In this document: positions 54,768 through 63,996 of the stretch, one piece after another
Layout of the letters: every line of letters begins with the position of its first letter
Position numbering within the stretch: position 1 is the first letter of the stretch
Source of the DNA: Clostridium uliginosum
GTDB lineage: Bacteria; Bacillota; Clostridia; Clostridiales; Clostridiaceae
NCBI RefSeq assembly: GCF_900112485.1
Contig: NZ_FOMG01000013.1
Span: forward strand, 31,317 to 95,316
DNA length: 64,000 nucleotides
Direction: 5' to 3'
Position numbers and translations under genes: made by a program
The notes under the pieces: generated by a model
Told to the model about the DNA's origin: nothing
The model's input: the letters and a program-made list of their open reading frames with translations, nothing else
Database searches by the model: none

Positions 54768-55043
54768 AAGGGGCTGTCTAAGAATTATCAAGTGAAGCAA
54801 TAACAAAGAAATAGAAATAACATTTATTAAAGAAGACTAGAAAAATTTCGCTAAGAGTTTCTAACATTTAAAGTTGTACCCATAAAAGATTGCTCCTAAT
54901 ATGCATTAGGACAATCATTTATGGAACAACTTCAAATGAAGAAACTCTAAGCTTATTTTTCAATGCTTCTTCCACAAATGTTATTTCTATTTTTTTGAAT
55001 ATACATCATATCATTAAATGATTTGTATTATGATACAGCCCCT
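54768..55043 (+). repeat. MITE-like element, copy C (full length)
   Basis: Ends AAAGGGGCTGTCT and (T)ACAGCCCCTTT are inverted repeats. The body is nearly identical to 30788-31069, including the nested central palindrome (CCATAAA, GATTG, TCCTAAT-ATGC-ATTAGGA, CAATC, TTTATGG) and the outer arms AGAGTTTCT / GAAACTCT. No coding capacity. Confidence 0.85.
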
Positions 55044-55060
55044 TTTTTCAAAAGATATTC

Positions 55061-55116
55061 TTTAGCACACTGAACAATATGTAACAATTTCAACACGGTT
55101 TTAAAACAAAGCGTAT
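55061..55116 (+). repeat. TTTTAAAAC-type dispersed repeat, copy b
   Basis: The inverse counterpart of 46830-46881, with AACAATATGTAACAATTTCA and CGGTTTTAAAACAAAGCG. It lies directly behind MITE copy C. Confidence 0.65.
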
Positions 55117-55494
55117 TATTAATATATATTTAAGTATTTCAAAGATGAAAATGTTTACAAAATATTAATGTTTTTATCAAAAAATCATGCATTATATTTA
55201 CAATTAAAGATTAAAAACATTGAATATATATTACTATTACATATTTCGACAATTATATGCACTTATAAATACGTTTAAGCCATATATATGTACTATAAAT
55301 TGATTCTTATCTTCAGATGGAGGTTTCTTAATTATGAATATATTCTCTATCTGAAATTTAGAAGAAATTATATCCTCAAGGAGCAATCAGTACAGGAGCA
55401 TGCAACCGTTAACTTCAACTTGTATAAAATAGAAGTGTTACGGATGCTAGCTATATGATAAAACATGAAAAAATTAAGTGGAGGTAATAAGAAT
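55117..55494 (+). promoter_or_regulatory. Leader region of the arginine deiminase operon
   Basis: AT-rich. A partial hairpin TTCAGAT...ATCTGAA spans 55313-55355 and is followed by a short repeat shared with 48489-48520. I find no clear ArgR or CRP-type site and no certain promoter. GGAGGTAA lies 8-10 bp before ATG 55495. Confidence 0.35.
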
Positions 55495-56718
55495 ATGAGT
55501 ATTTTAGTTAGAAGTGAAATTAATGAATTAAAAACAGTCTTATTGCATAGACCTGGCGAAGAAATAGAAAATTTGACACCAGAATATCTGGATAGATTAT
55601 TATTTGACGATATTCCTTGGCTTGAAAAAGCTCAATCAGAGCATGATGCTTTTGCAAATGTATTACGTGATAATGGAGTTGAAGTATTATATCTTCATGA
55701 ACTAATGTCAGAAGTAATAGATGATCAGGGAATACGGGATAAATTTATAAGTCAGTTTATAGAAGAAGCAGATGTTTTGAATCCACATATGATTCAAAGA
55801 ATAACTACATTCCTAAATAATATAAAAGATACAAAAGAATTAGTTAGAAAGACTATGTCAGGTATTAAAAAGGATGAATTACCTATAGGTAATTTTAAAG
55901 AAGTAGAACTATCTGACTTAGTAGATAATGAGTATCCTTTTATAACAGATCCAATGCCTAATTTATATTTCACAAGAGATCCATTTGCATCTATTGGAGA
56001 TAAGATTAGTCTTCATAGAATGTATTCAGTAACTAGAGGTAGAGAAACTATTTATGCTGAATATATCTTTAAATATCATCCGAGATTTAAAGATACTAAA
56101 AAAGTTTATGATAGAGATTTCCCATTTTCACTTGAAGGTGGAGATGTTTTAAATCTTTCTGATGAAGTATTAGCTGTAGGTATTTCTCAAAGAACATCCC
56201 CTCAAGGATTACAAAGACTTGCCAAAGAAATTTTCTTTAATACAGAAGGAAATAAAATTAATACTATTTTAGGATTTAATATTCCTAAATCAAGAGCTTA
56301 TATGCATCTAGATACAGTATTCACTCAAGTAGATTATAATAAATTCACTATTCATCCTCAAATTCAAGGACCTCTTAAAGTTTTTGAAATTACTAAAGGA
56401 GAAGATGAAAAATTAGTAATTAATGAAGTAAATATGGAATTAGAAAAAGTACTTGCAAAACACCTTCATAGAGATGATATTGTTTTAATTCCTTGTGGTG
56501 GTGGAGATTATATAACTTCTCAAAGAGAACAATGGAATGATGGCTCTAATACACTTTGCATTAGACCAGGAGAAGTTGTAGTTTACTCAAGAAACTATGT
56601 TACAAACAAAATACTTGAGGAAAATGGAGTAAAGATTTATGTAGTACCATCAAGTGAATTAAGCAGAGGAAGAGGTGGCCCTCGTTGCATGTCAATGCCT
56701 CTAGTAAGAGAGGAATAA
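55495..56718 (+). CDS. arcA: Arginine deiminase
   Basis: 407 residues from ATG 55495, chosen for its GGAGGT site (an ATG at 55465 lacks one). Catalytic motifs: [18 protein letters not shown], the His in MHLDTVF and the nucleophile Cys398 in GGPRCMSMP. It converts arginine to citrulline and ammonia. First gene of arcA-arcB-arcC. Confidence 0.97.
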   Translation: MSILVRSEINELKTVLLHRPGEEIENLTPEYLDRLLFDDIPWLEKAQSEHDAFANVLRDNGVEVLYLHELMSEVIDDQGIRDKFISQFIEEADVLNPHMIQRITTFLNNIKDTKELVRKTMSGIKKDELPIGNFKEVELSDLVDNEYPFITDPMPNLYFTRDPFASIGDKISLHRMYSVTRGRETIYAEYIFKYHPRFKDTKKVYDRDFPFSLEGGDVLNLSDEVLAVGISQRTSPQGLQRLAKEIFFNTEGNKINTILGFNIPKSRAYMHLDTVFTQVDYNKFTIHPQIQGPLKVFEITKGEDEKLVINEVNMELEKVLAKHLHRDDIVLIPCGGGDYITSQREQWNDGSNTLCIRPGEVVVYSRNYVTNKILEENGVKIYVVPSSELSRGRGGPRCMSMPLVREE

Positions 56719-56749
56719 ATTTAAAATACTATTAATGGAGGAAAATATT

Positions 56750-57745
56750 ATGGCTGTAAATTTAAGAGGAAGAAGTTTTTTGAAATTATTAGATTATACA
56801 CCAGAGGAAATTAGGTATTTATTAGATTTAGCTAAGGATTTAAAGAGAGCTAAAAGAATGGGACAACCTCATAATATCTTAAAAGGTAAGAATGTAGTTT
56901 TACTATTTGAAAAAGACTCTACAAGAACTAGATGTGCTTTTGAAGTTGGAGCTATGGATTTAGGAATGGGAACAACTTATTTAGGACCTTCAGGATCTCA
57001 AATGGGTAAGAAGGAAAGTATTAAAGATACTGCAAGAGTGCTAGGTAGAATGTATGATGGTATAGAATACAGAGGATTTAGTCAAGAAATAGTTGAAGAT
57101 TTGGCAAAATATTCAGGAGTTCCAGTATGGAATGGATTAACTACTGAATTTCATCCAACACAAGTTATTGCTGATTTGTTAACTATAGAAGAAAAGTTTG
57201 GGACATTAAAAGGAATAAACTTTGTTTATCTAGGTGATGCAAGAAATAATATGGGAAATTCTTTAATGGTTTCATGTGCTAAGATGGGTGTTAATTTCAC
57301 AGCATGTGCACCTAAAGATTTATTTCCATCAAAAGAATTAGTAGATGAGTGTAGAGAAATTGCTAAAGAAAATGAATGTACAATTACTTTAACAGAAGAG
57401 GTTAATAAAGGTACTAAAAATGCAGATGTAATCTATACAGATGTTTGGGTATCTATGGGTGAGCCAGATGAAGTTTGGGAAAGCAGATTAAAATTATTAA
57501 AACCTTATCAAGTTAATAAGAGCGTTATGGATAATGCTAATCCTAATGCAATATTTATGCATTGTTTACCATCTTTCCATGACTTAAATACTAAGGTTGG
57601 TAAGAGTATTGGAGAGAAGTTTGGAATAACTGAAATGGAAGTTACAGATGAAGTATTTGAAAGTAAACAATCAGTAGTATTTGATGAAGCTGAAAACCGT
57701 ATGCACACAATTAAAGCAATAATGCTTGCAACAATAGGCATTTAA
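56750..57745 (+). CDS. arcB: Ornithine carbamoyltransferase (catabolic)
   Basis: 331 residues from ATG 56750 with TGGAGG upstream. Carbamoyl-phosphate loop [25 protein letters not shown] and the ornithine-site HCLPSFHD are present. In this operon it phosphorolyses citrulline to ornithine and carbamoyl phosphate. 31 bp after arcA. Confidence 0.97.
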   Translation: MAVNLRGRSFLKLLDYTPEEIRYLLDLAKDLKRAKRMGQPHNILKGKNVVLLFEKDSTRTRCAFEVGAMDLGMGTTYLGPSGSQMGKKESIKDTARVLGRMYDGIEYRGFSQEIVEDLAKYSGVPVWNGLTTEFHPTQVIADLLTIEEKFGTLKGINFVYLGDARNNMGNSLMVSCAKMGVNFTACAPKDLFPSKELVDECREIAKENECTITLTEEVNKGTKNADVIYTDVWVSMGEPDEVWESRLKLLKPYQVNKSVMDNANPNAIFMHCLPSFHDLNTKVGKSIGEKFGITEMEVTDEVFESKQSVVFDEAENRMHTIKAIMLATIGI

Positions 57746-57758
57746 GGGGGAATAAGCT

Positions 57759-58670
57759 ATGGAAAAAAGATTAGTCATAGCACTTGGTGGAAATGCACTT
57801 GGAAATTCTCCTAAAGAACAATTAATGTTAGTTAAGGATACTGCAAAAACAATAGTAGATTTAATTTCAGAAGGCTATAAAGTTATTGTAACTCATGGAA
57901 ATGGTCCTCAAGTTGGAATGATTAATTTAGCTATGGAATCTGTTAAAATGCCTTTTCCAGAATGTGGAGCAATGAGTCAAGGATATATTGGGTATCACCT
58001 TCAACAAAGTATTAAACAAGAATTAAAAAGTAGAAATATAGATAAGAATGTTGTTAGTTTAGTAACCCAGGTTGTTGTAGATAAAGGTGATAAAGCATTT
58101 AATAATCCCACAAAACCAGTTGGAAGTTTTTATAAAAAAGAAGAAGCAGAAAAATTAGAAAAAGAAAGTGGATTTACTTTCAAGGAAGATGCAGGTAGAG
58201 GCTATAGAAGAGTAGTACCTTCACCAAACCCTAAAGAAATAGTTGAGCTTAATGTAATTAAAGAACTTTTGGATAAAGACAATGTAGTAATTGCAGTAGG
58301 TGGCGGTGGAATACCAGTTATAGAAACTGAAAATGGTTATGAAGGAGTAGCAGCTGTTATAGATAAAGATAAATCAGCAGCTAAGCTTGCAAATGATCTA
58401 AATGCACAAATGTTAGTAATTTTAACTGCAATTGATAAGGTTTGCATTAACTTTAATAAGCCTAATCAAAAAGAGATTTCTAAAATGGACATTTTAGAAG
58501 CTAAGAAATATATAAAAGAAGGGCAATTTGCACCGGGATCAATGTTACCAAAAGTTGAGGCCTGTTTAGATTTTGTTAATTCAAGTAAAGAATCAATAGC
58601 TTTAATAACATCACTTAGTAAAGCTAAAGATGCTTTAAAAGGATTAACAGGAACTATAATCACTAAATAA
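57759..58670 (+). CDS. arcC: Carbamate kinase
   Basis: 303 residues. ALGGNALG at the N-terminus, THGNGPQVG, SQGYIGYHLQQ and AVGGGGIPVI are carbamate kinase signatures. It makes ATP from carbamoyl phosphate and ADP, the energy-yielding step. AAGGGGGAA lies 13 bp after arcB. Confidence 0.97.
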   Translation: MEKRLVIALGGNALGNSPKEQLMLVKDTAKTIVDLISEGYKVIVTHGNGPQVGMINLAMESVKMPFPECGAMSQGYIGYHLQQSIKQELKSRNIDKNVVSLVTQVVVDKGDKAFNNPTKPVGSFYKKEEAEKLEKESGFTFKEDAGRGYRRVVPSPNPKEIVELNVIKELLDKDNVVIAVGGGGIPVIETENGYEGVAAVIDKDKSAAKLANDLNAQMLVILTAIDKVCINFNKPNQKEISKMDILEAKKYIKEGQFAPGSMLPKVEACLDFVNSSKESIALITSLSKAKDALKGLTGTIITK

Positions 58671-58807
58671 TTTAGTTCAAATAAGATTAATAGTAAATAA
58701 ATAGAACTACAAAACTATTTTAAAAGCTTCAAACAAATTATTATATTAAAAGTATTTTATAGGTGTTACAGGAGATGGGAGAAATATAATTAAAGGAGGA
58801 TAAAAAT

Positions 58808-60340
58808 ATGGACACCAATAAAGCTTCAAAAAAGAAATTTAACTTCCCATCAGCATATACTATTTTAATAGGGTTAACTATAATTATTGCCATAATTACA
58901 AATTTTGCTCCTGGCATGATTCCATCAAAAATTAGTGATGTTGTAATGGCTCCAGTAACAGGTATGATTGGCGTTAAGGATGCAACTATAGCAAATACAA
59001 TGAATGATGCAATGGAAAATGGTGGAATAACTGAGGCCCTTAATACACTTACGAATACAGAAGGACAATATATAAATGTATGGAATCAAGGTAAAATATT
59101 TGGTGCAATTGATGTAGCATTCTTTGTATTAATAATTGGAGGATTTCTTGGAGTAGTAACTAAGAGTGGAGCTTTAAACGCAGGAGTTGCTGCAATTGTT
59201 AAAAAATTAAAAGGAAGAGAGTTGCTACTAATACCAATATTAATGATATTATTTTCAATAGGTGGAAGCACATATGGGATGGCAGAAGAAAGTTTAGCAT
59301 TTTATGCGCTTTTAACAACAACAATGATTTGTGCAGGGTTTGATCCTTTAGTAGCAGTTAGCACAGTTTTACTTGGAGCAGGATGTGGAGTGCTTGGATC
59401 TACTATAAATCCATTTGCAACAGGTATAGCATCAGCATCAGCAGGAGTGCCTGTTAATCAAGGAATAGTTTTAGCATTAGGTGGACTTTTGTGGATAGGA
59501 AGTTTATCTGTTGCAATATACTTTACTATGAAATATGCTAAAAAAATAAAAGAAGACCCAACTAAGTCACTAGTTTCAAAATTTGAACTTGATAATGCAT
59601 TAAAAGCTTATTCTGAAGATAATGATGGAACAATTGAATTAACTAAAAGAAGAAAGTTTGCTTTAATAGCATTTGGAATAACATTTTTAGTTATGATACT
59701 TGGAATAATTCCTTGGGAAGATTTTGGAGTATCATGGTTTAGTAATCATACTGGAATTCTAATGGGCTCACCTTTTGGTAGTTGGTGGTTCTATGAATTT
59801 GCAGCTTGGTTTTTATTAATGGCAGTTGTAATTGGAATAATTGCTAAAATGAGTGAAAGAGATATCGTGAGTTCATTTGTAGCTGGTGCTTCCGATATGG
59901 TTGGTGTAGCACTTGTAATAGGAATATCAAGAGGTATTTCATGTATAATGACTAACAGTGGACTTGATCTTTATATATTAAATGGTGCATGTAATGTATT
60001 AAATGGAGTATCAGGTGTTATCTTTGTAAACCTAGCTTATATAATTTATATTGGATTATCATTCTTAATACCATCTACAAGTGGACTTGCTACAATATCA
60101 ATGCCTATATTTGCACCACTTGCTGTTAAGTTAGGATTAGCACCAGAACTTATGATAGCAGCATTTTCAGCAGGATCTGGAATAGTAAATTTAATAACTC
60201 CTACTTCAGCTATTGTTATGGGTGGATTAAGTATAGCAAAATTAGAATATTCAACTTGGTTAAAATATGTATGGAGGATACTACTTGGAATTTTTGTAGT
60301 ATGTGTGTTAATTTTATCTATTGCAATAATGATAGTATAA
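58808..60340 (+). CDS. YfcC-family basic amino acid exchanger, probable arginine/ornithine antiporter
   Basis: 510 residues, about 12 membrane segments, with the YfcC/C4-dicarboxylate-carrier-like repeats GGSTYGMAEESLAFYALL (about 155-172), VLLGAGCGVLGSTINPFATG and STSGLATISMPIFAPLA. It follows arcC by 137 bp with AAAGGAGG. Its place fits exchange of external arginine for ornithine, the ArcD role, though the protein is not of the classic ArcD family. Confidence 0.9.
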   Translation: MDTNKASKKKFNFPSAYTILIGLTIIIAIITNFAPGMIPSKISDVVMAPVTGMIGVKDATIANTMNDAMENGGITEALNTLTNTEGQYINVWNQGKIFGAIDVAFFVLIIGGFLGVVTKSGALNAGVAAIVKKLKGRELLLIPILMILFSIGGSTYGMAEESLAFYALLTTTMICAGFDPLVAVSTVLLGAGCGVLGSTINPFATGIASASAGVPVNQGIVLALGGLLWIGSLSVAIYFTMKYAKKIKEDPTKSLVSKFELDNALKAYSEDNDGTIELTKRRKFALIAFGITFLVMILGIIPWEDFGVSWFSNHTGILMGSPFGSWWFYEFAAWFLLMAVVIGIIAKMSERDIVSSFVAGASDMVGVALVIGISRGISCIMTNSGLDLYILNGACNVLNGVSGVIFVNLAYIIYIGLSFLIPSTSGLATISMPIFAPLAVKLGLAPELMIAAFSAGSGIVNLITPTSAIVMGGLSIAKLEYSTWLKYVWRILLGIFVVCVLILSIAIMIV

Positions 60341-60358
60341 ACAGAGTGTTAAAGTATT

Positions 60359-60416
60359 AGGCACGTAAAAGAAAATAGACTAGATGACTTACTTGTTATT
60401 TTTTAAAAATGTGCCT
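60359..60416. repeat. GGCACAT-type palindromic repeat, copy 15
   Basis: AGGCACGT (60359-60366) pairs with ATGTGCCT (60409-60416). A following imperfect hairpin (ATACAGTGA at 60449 / TGTCACTGCAT at 60517) ends in another AATATGCCT word near 60537. Confidence 0.7.
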
Positions 60417-60548
60417 TATATAGTTTAAAAAAAGCTTTGATAATAAAATACAGTGATGCTTAGAGGAAAGACTAGGGGACTAAATAGTAGATTTAGCTTC
60501 TTAAACTTTTGAAGTGTCACTGCATTTTAATATGCCTTATTGATTATA

Positions 60549-60760
60549 TTTTAAATTAGTGTTGATATTTTGAGTATAAAGATCATGGACAGAGGAATTT
60601 ACTTTAAGAACTCTAAAAAGAATCTTAGTCCCATTAATGCATGCTCCCAATCAGAGATTGTGACAAGCAATTAATGGGACAAATCTTCATTAAGAGTTCT
60701 ACAAAGCAAATTCCAATGCCAGTTCACCCTTATATTAAAAATATCAACACTCACTTAAAA
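60549..60760. repeat. ~210-bp folded element with long terminal inverted repeats
   Basis: The ends AGTGTTGATATTTT and AAAATATCAACACT form the terminal inverted repeat. Inside, GGAATTT/AAATTCC, AGAACTC/GAGTTCT and a core GTCCCATTAAT/ATTAATGGGAC pair in register, with a TGCTCC and GACAA bulge. The core architecture resembles the centre of MITE copies B and C. Noncoding. Together with the repeat before it, this fills the 456-bp gap. Confidence 0.7.
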
Positions 60761-60796
60761 TATAAATATATTTATTAATTGAAGAGGGGAATTAAA

Positions 60797-61210
60797 ATGG
60801 GGTTAATAAAGGTTTTAAGTATTGCATATTTAGTATTTACATTTATTTTAATGTTAAATAAAAGAAAGACATGGAATGCCTTTATTGTGTTTGGCATTAT
60901 CACACTTATATTTGTAATGATTTATGGAAATTTACCGACTATACCAGAAAAGTATACTCCAGTTGCTATTTTTATATTATTTTCACTTATGATAACTTTA
61001 TTTGGTCTTATGAATGGTGGAATAATTTACTTATTAAAAAGATCAAACAAGGCATCAATTATTGTATCTATAGTATCATCGATTTTATTAATGTTACTTA
61101 TATTCAATAAAGTAGGATTTATTAGTTATATATTTATTCCACTACTTCTTTATAAAGGACAAGATGAATTTAACAAACTTATGAAGATTAATAATATTAT
61201 TCTAAAATAA
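60797..61210 (+). CDS. Small hydrophobic membrane protein, function unknown
   Basis: 137 residues from ATG 60797 with AGAGGGG upstream; a TTG at 60779 has no site. Four predicted membrane segments (about 2-20, 28-46, 55-78, 88-118) and few polar residues apart from a C-terminal KGQDEFNKLMK stretch. I do not recognise the family. Confidence 0.75.
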   Translation: MGLIKVLSIAYLVFTFILMLNKRKTWNAFIVFGIITLIFVMIYGNLPTIPEKYTPVAIFILFSLMITLFGLMNGGIIYLLKRSNKASIIVSIVSSILLMLLIFNKVGFISYIFIPLLLYKGQDEFNKLMKINNIILK

Positions 61211-61413
61211 GACTCTGTTAAACTAAACTGTTTATATGCACTCGATAGGTAGTATAACTTAATTATTTGTTGAGTGCACAAGTTAAGAATATTATGTACA
61301 AGTCATCCTTATATATTATTTCGTAGAACTCATTATATTCATATTTGTTTATTACTAAAACTTGCGAAGTAATTATCATATCTCATAACTTTTTTATTAA
61401 TTGCTTATATGAA

Positions 61414-62139
61414 TTAAAATGTAAATTTACTATTAATAATATCCAAAGACCTTTTTGCCTCATTTCTTATAATTGAGTTACTATCATTTTCTTTAATATT
61501 AATTAAAATATACATAACAGTTTTACTATTAAAACTTTCAAAAGCCCTAACTATTTTCCATCTAACAATATCATCTGTAATGTGTTCATTAAAACATGAT
61601 ATTAAATCATCTAAAATATTTTCACTATAAGAATTGTAATTATAAAAACATATAAAACCTATTGAATCTATGGCTTCCCTAATAGTAATAATATTATTTG
61701 TTTTTAATGTCTTGATTAATTCAGGTAGTACATCCACACTCATATGTGCTAACGTTCTTGCTATAATATCTCTTGGAAGTGGATAACTTTTCTTATTAAA
61801 TTCTTTGCTAGGTAATTCCGTATATTGATTTTTACCTATAAGCCCTAAATAGTTAATCATAATTTTAGCCGATTTTACAGAAGCCTTTGATAGAGCATTA
61901 CATAATTCCATTTTGGTATAAAGTTTATTTTCATATAAGAGCATAGTGCAAAATAAATTTATCATTTCATTATCTAACTCATTTTTATTTGATAATAATT
62001 TTATTGCAATGGTTCTTTTATAAGGCTCTTTTGATTTTAGTAATTCTAATAATTCATTTTTATTGGAATAAACATATACATTTATATCTTCTACAGTTAC
62101 ATATCCACGATTTTTTAATTGTTCGTTAGAACTTTTCAT
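61414..62139 (-). CDS. HEAT/ARM-like repeat protein, function unknown
   Basis: 241 residues with GGGGGAG ahead of the start on the minus strand. Alpha-helical repeats of about 35-40 residues with the R/K-x-x-A-I/A pattern (PYKRTIAIKLLSN, PRDIIARTLAHM, IREAIDSIGF, VRWKIVRAFESF, IRNEAKRSLDII) indicate a HEAT-like solenoid. No signal peptide. It is convergent with the small membrane gene and divergent from peptidase T. Function cannot be told. Confidence 0.8.
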   Translation of the reverse strand: MKSSNEQLKNRGYVTVEDINVYVYSNKNELLELLKSKEPYKRTIAIKLLSNKNELDNEMINLFCTMLLYENKLYTKMELCNALSKASVKSAKIMINYLGLIGKNQYTELPSKEFNKKSYPLPRDIIARTLAHMSVDVLPELIKTLKTNNIITIREAIDSIGFICFYNYNSYSENILDDLISCFNEHITDDIVRWKIVRAFESFNSKTVMYILINIKENDSNSIIRNEAKRSLDIINSKFTF

Positions 62140-62502
62140 CTAACTCCCCCATTATATAAATAATCTTCACCATTTCTAACATTTGTGTATTAGGTAATAT
62201 AGTTATATTTATAAATTACATATGTTTATTATAACATAATTGAATTAATTAACTATTTATACTATGTTTTTCAACTTGATTCTATTTTTAATAGCATAAG
62301 TAGAATATAAACAAAAATATTAATATAAAATATAAGAAATTTTATTGCAAATTTACAATATTTGAGTGAAAATAATATGTATAAACTTTAATTATAATAA
62401 CGCATCATGTTAGTTAAATTAAGAAATTATTAATAAACGCTTTGTTTTAATAATATCAATACGGTTTTAAAACAGAGCCTTGTATAAAAAGGAGATATGA
62501 TT
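62140..62502. other. Intergenic region between the HEAT-like gene and peptidase T, with a palindrome
   Basis: AT-rich divergent control region of 363 bp. Near its end (62435-62481) CGCTTTGTTTTAA pairs with TTTTAAAACAGAGCC, a copy of the TTTTAAAAC-type repeat. No certain promoter could be assigned. Confidence 0.5.
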
Positions 62503-63720
62503 ATGAAAGCTTATGAACGTTTATTAAAATATGTCAAAGTATATACTACATCAGATGAAAACTCTAATATACATCCAACAACTGAGAGGCAATTTGATTT
62601 AGCACATTTACTTGTAGAAGAAATGAAAGAACTTGGACTTAAGGATGTTAGATGTGATGAACATTGTTATGTTTATGGATATATTCCACCAACTAAAGGA
62701 TATGAAGATAAACCAAGCATAGGACTTATAGCACATATGGATACTGCACCAGCAGCTCCAGGAGAAAATGTAAAACCCCAAATTATTGAAAATTATGATG
62801 GGGAAGATGTGGTATTAAAAGGAACTAATACTATCTTATCACCAAATAAATTTCCTGATTTAAAAAACTTAAAAGGTAGAACACTTATTACAACTGATGG
62901 AACTACATTACTTGGTGCTGATGATAAGGCTGGTATTGCTGAAATCCTTACAGTATGTGAAATTATTAAAGAGCAAAATATTCATCATGGAAAAATATGC
63001 GTAGCATTTACTCCGGATGAAGAAGTAGGCCAAGGCGCTGATCTTTTTGATGTTAAAAATTTTGGAGCAGATTTTGCATACACAATTGATGGTGGGGTAG
63101 AAGGAGAAATTTCATATGAAAACTTTAATGCTGCAGGTGCTAAAGTAGAAATTCACGGTGTATCAGTCCATCCAGGATCTGCAAAAAATACTATGATAAA
63201 TGCTTTAAATGTAGCAATTGAATTTAATTCAATGTTACCAGCATGTGAAAGACCAGAATATACTGAAGATTATGAAGGATTTTATTATTTAGAGAAACTT
63301 AGTGGAAATACAGATCATGCAAGTATGGAATACATATTACGTGATCATGATATAGAAAAATTTGAAGTGAAAAAATCAATGATAAAACTTGCTGAAAAGC
63401 TTATTAATGAAAAATATGGTGAAGGCACAGTAAAAGCTACAATAAAAGATCAATATAGAAATATGGTTGAACTTGTAAAACCTTGCTTCCACTTAATAGA
63501 TAATGCAACAGAAGCTATGAAAGCTATAAATGTTACACCAGTTATTGAACCAATTAGAGGAGGTACAGATGGAGCAAGATTAAGCTACATGGGATTGCCT
63601 TGTCCAAATTTAGGAACTGGAGGATTCGCATTCCACGGGGAATATGAACATATTACAGTTGAGGGTATGGACATTTGTACAAATATTATTATTGAGATAT
63701 TAAAAAGATATGCCAAATAA
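62503..63720 (+). CDS. pepT: Peptidase T (tripeptide aminopeptidase)
   Basis: 405 residues from ATG 62503, since GGAG at 62491 is too close to ATG 62497. M20 metallopeptidase: metal motif IAHMDTAPA (near 78), GADDKAGIAE (near 139), the general-base EE in TPDEEVGQG (near 173) and the C-terminal His in FHGEYEH. It removes the N-terminal residue of tripeptides in the cytoplasm. A perfect hairpin follows. Confidence 0.95.
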   Translation: MKAYERLLKYVKVYTTSDENSNIHPTTERQFDLAHLLVEEMKELGLKDVRCDEHCYVYGYIPPTKGYEDKPSIGLIAHMDTAPAAPGENVKPQIIENYDGEDVVLKGTNTILSPNKFPDLKNLKGRTLITTDGTTLLGADDKAGIAEILTVCEIIKEQNIHHGKICVAFTPDEEVGQGADLFDVKNFGADFAYTIDGGVEGEISYENFNAAGAKVEIHGVSVHPGSAKNTMINALNVAIEFNSMLPACERPEYTEDYEGFYYLEKLSGNTDHASMEYILRDHDIEKFEVKKSMIKLAEKLINEKYGEGTVKATIKDQYRNMVELVKPCFHLIDNATEAMKAINVTPVIEPIRGGTDGARLSYMGLPCPNLGTGGFAFHGEYEHITVEGMDICTNIIIEILKRYAK

Positions 63721-63768
63721 ACAAAATATTTATTTGGGCTAAATTAGTAAATTTATTTTAATATATCT

Positions 63769-63800
63769 AAAGGTACCTGAAAAATTCATCAGGTACCTTT
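63769..63800. terminator. Terminator after pepT
   Basis: AAAGGTACCTGA (63769-63780) pairs perfectly with TCAGGTACCTTT (63789-63800), followed by AAATTATTTTATTT. Confidence 0.85.
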
Positions 63801-63972
63801 AAATTATTTTATTTCTAATATGAAGTTGTTACGATTAGAAATAATTGTTTTCCCAAATAGGTGTGTAATTACCAAATATGTATGTGGTTTAAACAATTAT
63901 ATAATTAGACCAGCTAATAATAGTCAAGTAAATTTTAAAAAAATTCAAATATAAAAAAGTGCATATAAAACA

Positions 63973-63996
63973 AACCGTTTGAAAACACGAACGGTT
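63973..63996. promoter_or_regulatory. Inverted repeat at the window end, possible operator
   Basis: AACCGTT (63973-63979) and AACGGTT (63990-63996) are inverted repeats with centres 17 bp apart, the style of a LacI-family operator. The gene it would control lies outside the window. Confidence 0.3.

Noticed and set aside
63980..63994. CcpA (cre) site in TGAAAACACGAACG
   Set aside because: The central CG and symmetric half expected of cre are missing; the AACCGTT/AACGGTT palindrome explains the signal better.
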